Assembly: GCA_009785705.1 (NCBI GenBank)
Contig: WQVS01000065.1
Location: 1-8,355 of the forward strand
DNA: 8,355 nt
Direction: 5' to 3'
DNA from: Coriobacteriia bacterium
GTDB lineage: Bacteria; Actinomycetota; Coriobacteriia; WRKU01; WQUG01
Of this stretch, positions 6,053 to 8,355 are shown piece after piece. The position numbers and the translations under genes were made by a program. The notes below the pieces were generated by a model. That model saw only the letters and a program-made list of their open reading frames with translations, was not told where the DNA came from and made no database searches. Every line of letters begins with the position of its first letter. The first letter of the stretch is position 1.

Positions 6053-7261
6053 ATGTTTGAACGCCAGTTAGTTTCTGCGCTCTCGTCGCGGCTTACGGAG
6101 CCCCGTCGCTTTATGCAGATTGTCATGGGCCCTAGGCAAACAGGGAAAACTACCGCTATTGGACAGGCCCTCAAGCAAACTGACTTGCCCCATCGTTTTT
6201 CCAGCGGTGATCAAGCCCTACTGGCAGGACGTACTTGGCTTCAGGAAGAATGGTCTGCCGCAAGACGCCTTATCACCAAAGATAGTCCATCTGCGATTTT
6301 CGTGCTTGACGAAATCCAAGCTGTACCACAGTGGTCAAGCATTGTTAAGATGCTTTGGGATGAAGATGCTCGAAGTGGAATTGATCTTCGTGTAGTGCTG
6401 ACAGGCTCATCCGCACTATTGCTACAGTCAGGACTATCCGAATCGCTGATGGGCCGCTTTGAGATTTTGCACTCAACACATTGGTCTTACGCTGAATGCA
6501 GAGAAGCCTTTGATTATAGCTTCCACGACTTCTTGCTATACGGGGGCTATCCTGGCGGGGCACCATTACGCCACGAACCTGACCGCTGGAAGTCCTATAT
6601 CGAAAGTTCCATCATTGAATCAACGCTTTCTAAAGATGTTCTGGCACTTGAAAGCATCCGCAAGCCTGCACTATTGCGACAGCTCTTTTCACTAGGCTGC
6701 GCCTATTCTGGGCAAGAGGTATCGTACCGAAAACTCCTAGGTCAACTTGACGATGCGGGAAACACAACAACTATTGCGCACTACTTAGAGCTTCTATCAA
6801 GGGCAGGAATGTTAACGGGACTCCAAAAGTACTCTGGAAACACCTTGCGGATGAAAGGAAGTTCTCCTCGCCTTGCTGTTTATGACACTGCGCTCATGGT
6901 CGTTGCCTCTGCAGAATCACCAGAAACATTGCTGGAAGACTCTGCAAAGTTTGGTCGTCTCGCAGAGAGCGCAGTCGGCGCATATCTGTTATCGCGCAGT
7001 AAAGCGGACAACTTTGATCTCTATTGGTGGCGTGACGGTAATCACGAGGTTGACTTTGTCATAAAACAGGGGGAGCAGGTCCTAGGCATTGAGGTCAAAA
7101 GTGGCACCATAGAAAACTTAAAGGGACTATCGGTCTTCCGCGAGAAGTTCCCTGGGGCAGAAACAATAGTTGTTGGCACACCACAGTCTCCCCTTGAGGA
7201 TTTTCTGGCAGGAAACGTTCCGCTGCTAATCAACGAAATCAATAGATCTTGCGTTAGATAA
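6053..7261 (+). CDS. AAA+ ATPase with DUF4143 C-terminal domain
   Basis: A 402-residue protein of the widespread AAA_14/DUF4143 family, whose cellular role is not established. The N-terminal AAA domain (about 15-150) carries Walker A GPRQTGKTT (26-34), Walker B IFVLDEIQ (82-89), a sensor-like VVLTGSSALLL (114-124) and a probable arginine finger in LMGRF (132-136). The middle (about 185-280) is helical with a winged-helix-like look. The C-terminus carries a PD-(D/E)XK-nuclease-like pattern: WRDGNHEVDFVI (326-337), then GIEVKSG (345-351), with Asp334, Glu347 and Lys349 in the expected order. Length is normal and no frameshift is seen. GGAGG (6041-6045) sets the start. It is preceded by tandem palindromes and its own promoter, and followed after 41 nt by a P-type ATPase gene with no obvious functional link. 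No antitoxin-like or effector partner is adjacent. Confidence 0.92.
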   Translation: MFERQLVSALSSRLTEPRRFMQIVMGPRQTGKTTAIGQALKQTDLPHRFSSGDQALLAGRTWLQEEWSAARRLITKDSPSAIFVLDEIQAVPQWSSIVKMLWDEDARSGIDLRVVLTGSSALLLQSGLSESLMGRFEILHSTHWSYAECREAFDYSFHDFLLYGGYPGGAPLRHEPDRWKSYIESSIIESTLSKDVLALESIRKPALLRQLFSLGCAYSGQEVSYRKLLGQLDDAGNTTTIAHYLELLSRAGMLTGLQKYSGNTLRMKGSSPRLAVYDTALMVVASAESPETLLEDSAKFGRLAESAVGAYLLSRSKADNFDLYWWRDGNHEVDFVIKQGEQVLGIEVKSGTIENLKGLSVFREKFPGAETIVVGTPQSPLEDFLAGNVPLLINEINRSCVR

Positions 7262-7266
7262 AATAC

Positions 7267-7282
7267 TTATTAGGATTAATAA
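7267..7282. promoter_or_regulatory. Small A/T palindrome before the P-type ATPase gene
   Basis: TTATTAGGATTAATAA has perfect 6-bp arms around GGAT in the 41-nt gap after the DUF4143 gene. It could be an operator or part of a weak promoter (TTGCGT 7249-7254, 16 nt, TAGGAT 7271-7276). It is too short and A/T rich to exclude chance, and too weak a hairpin to terminate. Confidence 0.2.
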
Positions 7283-7302
7283 ACTTAGAAAAGGACACAT
7301 TA

Positions 7303-8355
7303 ATGCGCTGGTATAAGGCTACAGATACAGAGATACTGCACGAACTGGGAACAGATGCGCAGGCGGGGCTGTCAAACGATGAAGCCAAGCGTCGCCTGGA
7401 AAAATACGGACCCAATAAGCTGAATGAGAAACCCCCTACTCCGCTCTGGAAAGTCTTTCTGGGGCAGTTTAAAGACTTTCTTATCTACATTCTGTTTGCC
7501 GCAGTAGTCATCGCCGCTTTGCAAGGGCAAATTATCGAAGCCATTGCTATTCTCATTATCTTGCTAGTCAATGGCGTGCTAGGTTTTGTGCAGGAATATC
7601 GCAGCGAGCAAGCACTTGATGCGCTGAAGCAGATGGCAGCACCCATGGCCTACGTGCTGCGTGATGAGGTTCAGCAGCACCTGCTGTCAAGCGAACTTGT
7701 TCCGGGTGACATTGTCATGCTAGAAGCTGGCAACACAGTACCTGCCGATGGCCGCCTGCTAGAAGTAGGCGCCCTGCGCATGGTGGAGTCTGCCCTTACT
7801 GGTGAATCTGAAACTGTGCGAAAAAACGCCATTCCTCTGGAGGGCGACCATGATATCTTAGGCGACCAGGAGAACATGGTCTTTGCCTCCACCACCGTAA
7901 GTGCAGGCCGCGGTACCTATGTTGTTACTGCCACGGGACAAGACACTGAGATGGGCAAGATTGCGACGCTGCTCGACAGTACTGAGCAAAGCGCATCCCC
8001 ACTACAGCTTGAACTGGAGCGCACGGGCAAACACATCGGTATGGCGATTCTCATCATCGCTGCTGTTATCTTTGTTCAAGGCATTATTGCGGGCGGACTG
8101 CCACTAATGACTGATGCTTCGCTTACTTTCACAGAGCTCTTCAGCAATCCTGAATTTGGAGCCATGCTAACAGCAACCATGCTGGTCGCTGTTGCATTGG
8201 CAGTTGCAGCAATCCCCGAAGGTTTACCAACTATTGTGACGGTGACCCTATCGCTGGGGGTTAGGCGCATGGCTGCCCGACACGCCATCATGAAACGTCT
8301 ACATGCTGTTGAAACATTGGGCTCAACTACCTATATCTGCAGTGACAAAACAGGC
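7303..8355 (+). CDS. P-type cation-transporting ATPase, Ca2+-ATPase-like (partial, runs off right edge)
   Basis: The first 351 codons of a membrane pump that couples ATP hydrolysis to cation transport. It starts MRWYKATDTEIL, a cation-ATPase N-domain, followed by helices M1-M2 (about 57-97), the actuator domain with the dephosphorylation loop TGES (166-169), M3 (about 245-263), and M4 with the ion-binding PEGLP (305-309). The frame reaches the phosphorylation motif SDKTG with Asp348 and is then cut by the window edge. The N-domain, PEGLP in M4 and the KRLHAVETLGS lead-in (331-341) indicate the P2A SERCA/PMCA-like group rather than heavy-metal P1B pumps; full-length members have about 850-900 residues, so roughly 40% is present. 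AAGGA (7291-7295) lies 7 nt before the ATG. It is 41 nt after the DUF4143 gene on the same strand and could be partly co-transcribed. Ca2+ is the best substrate guess; Mn2+ is possible. Confidence 0.92.
   Translation, partial: MRWYKATDTEILHELGTDAQAGLSNDEAKRRLEKYGPNKLNEKPPTPLWKVFLGQFKDFLIYILFAAVVIAALQGQIIEAIAILIILLVNGVLGFVQEYRSEQALDALKQMAAPMAYVLRDEVQQHLLSSELVPGDIVMLEAGNTVPADGRLLEVGALRMVESALTGESETVRKNAIPLEGDHDILGDQENMVFASTTVSAGRGTYVVTATGQDTEMGKIATLLDSTEQSASPLQLELERTGKHIGMAILIIAAVIFVQGIIAGGLPLMTDASLTFTELFSNPEFGAMLTATMLVAVALAVAAIPEGLPTIVTVTLSLGVRRMAARHAIMKRLHAVETLGSTTYICSDKTG

Noticed and set aside
6053..8355. A defence or toxin-antitoxin system made of the DUF4143 ATPase and its neighbours
   Set aside because: The next gene is a housekeeping-type cation pump and the previous one a DNA glycosylase; no small partner ORF with a ribosome site lies between them.

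Overview
The window is an ordinary-looking bacterial chromosomal segment of roughly half G+C by eye, densely packed, with seven protein genes. It holds no rRNA, tRNA, CRISPR array, insertion sequence or phage gene that I can see. Protein styles (a TnrB3-like exporter permease, an actinobacterial-type endonuclease III with an N-terminal extension, a DUF4143 ATPase) and the probably leaderless endonuclease III message suggest a moderate-G+C actinobacterium. Coriobacteriia (Atopobium/Lancefieldella or Cryptobacterium-like) is my best guess. It is an inference, not a sequence match.

Layout. (1) Positions 1-2537, minus strand: an operon of an ABC ATPase, a 12-helix-type ABC-2 permease overlapping it by 20 nt, and the start of a third gene with a signal-peptide-like N-terminus that runs off the left edge. 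(2) 2538-2764: a divergent promoter region with a 19-bp palindrome near the ABC operon start and an extended -10 placed so that endonuclease III mRNA would begin at its ATG. (3) 2765-3532, plus: nth, endonuclease III. (4) 3522-3613: an unusual 17-bp interrupted inverted repeat that includes the nth stop codon, followed by a second hairpin, between convergent genes. (5) 3620-4498, minus: an EamA/DMT-family transporter. (6) 4499-4692: divergent promoter region. (7) 4693-5898, plus: an AlkC-type DNA alkylation repair glycosylase with HEAT-like repeats and a C-terminal Ig-like domain. (8) 5899-6052: a hairpin, then tandem palindromes leading into an extended -10 promoter. (9) 6053-7261, plus: an AAA+ ATPase with a DUF4143 C-terminal half. 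(10) 7303-8355, plus: the first 351 codons of a P-type Ca2+-like cation ATPase, cut by the window edge just after the catalytic DKTG.

How the genes relate. The ABC pair is one drug-export-type unit. Nth and AlkC are both base-excision DNA glycosylases, but they are separated by an unrelated transporter on the other strand and are not an operon. The DUF4143 ATPase has its own elaborate control region and no partner gene. I see no defence island or clearly new multi-gene system. The most distinctive non-coding feature is the helically phased palindrome array at 5948-6006.
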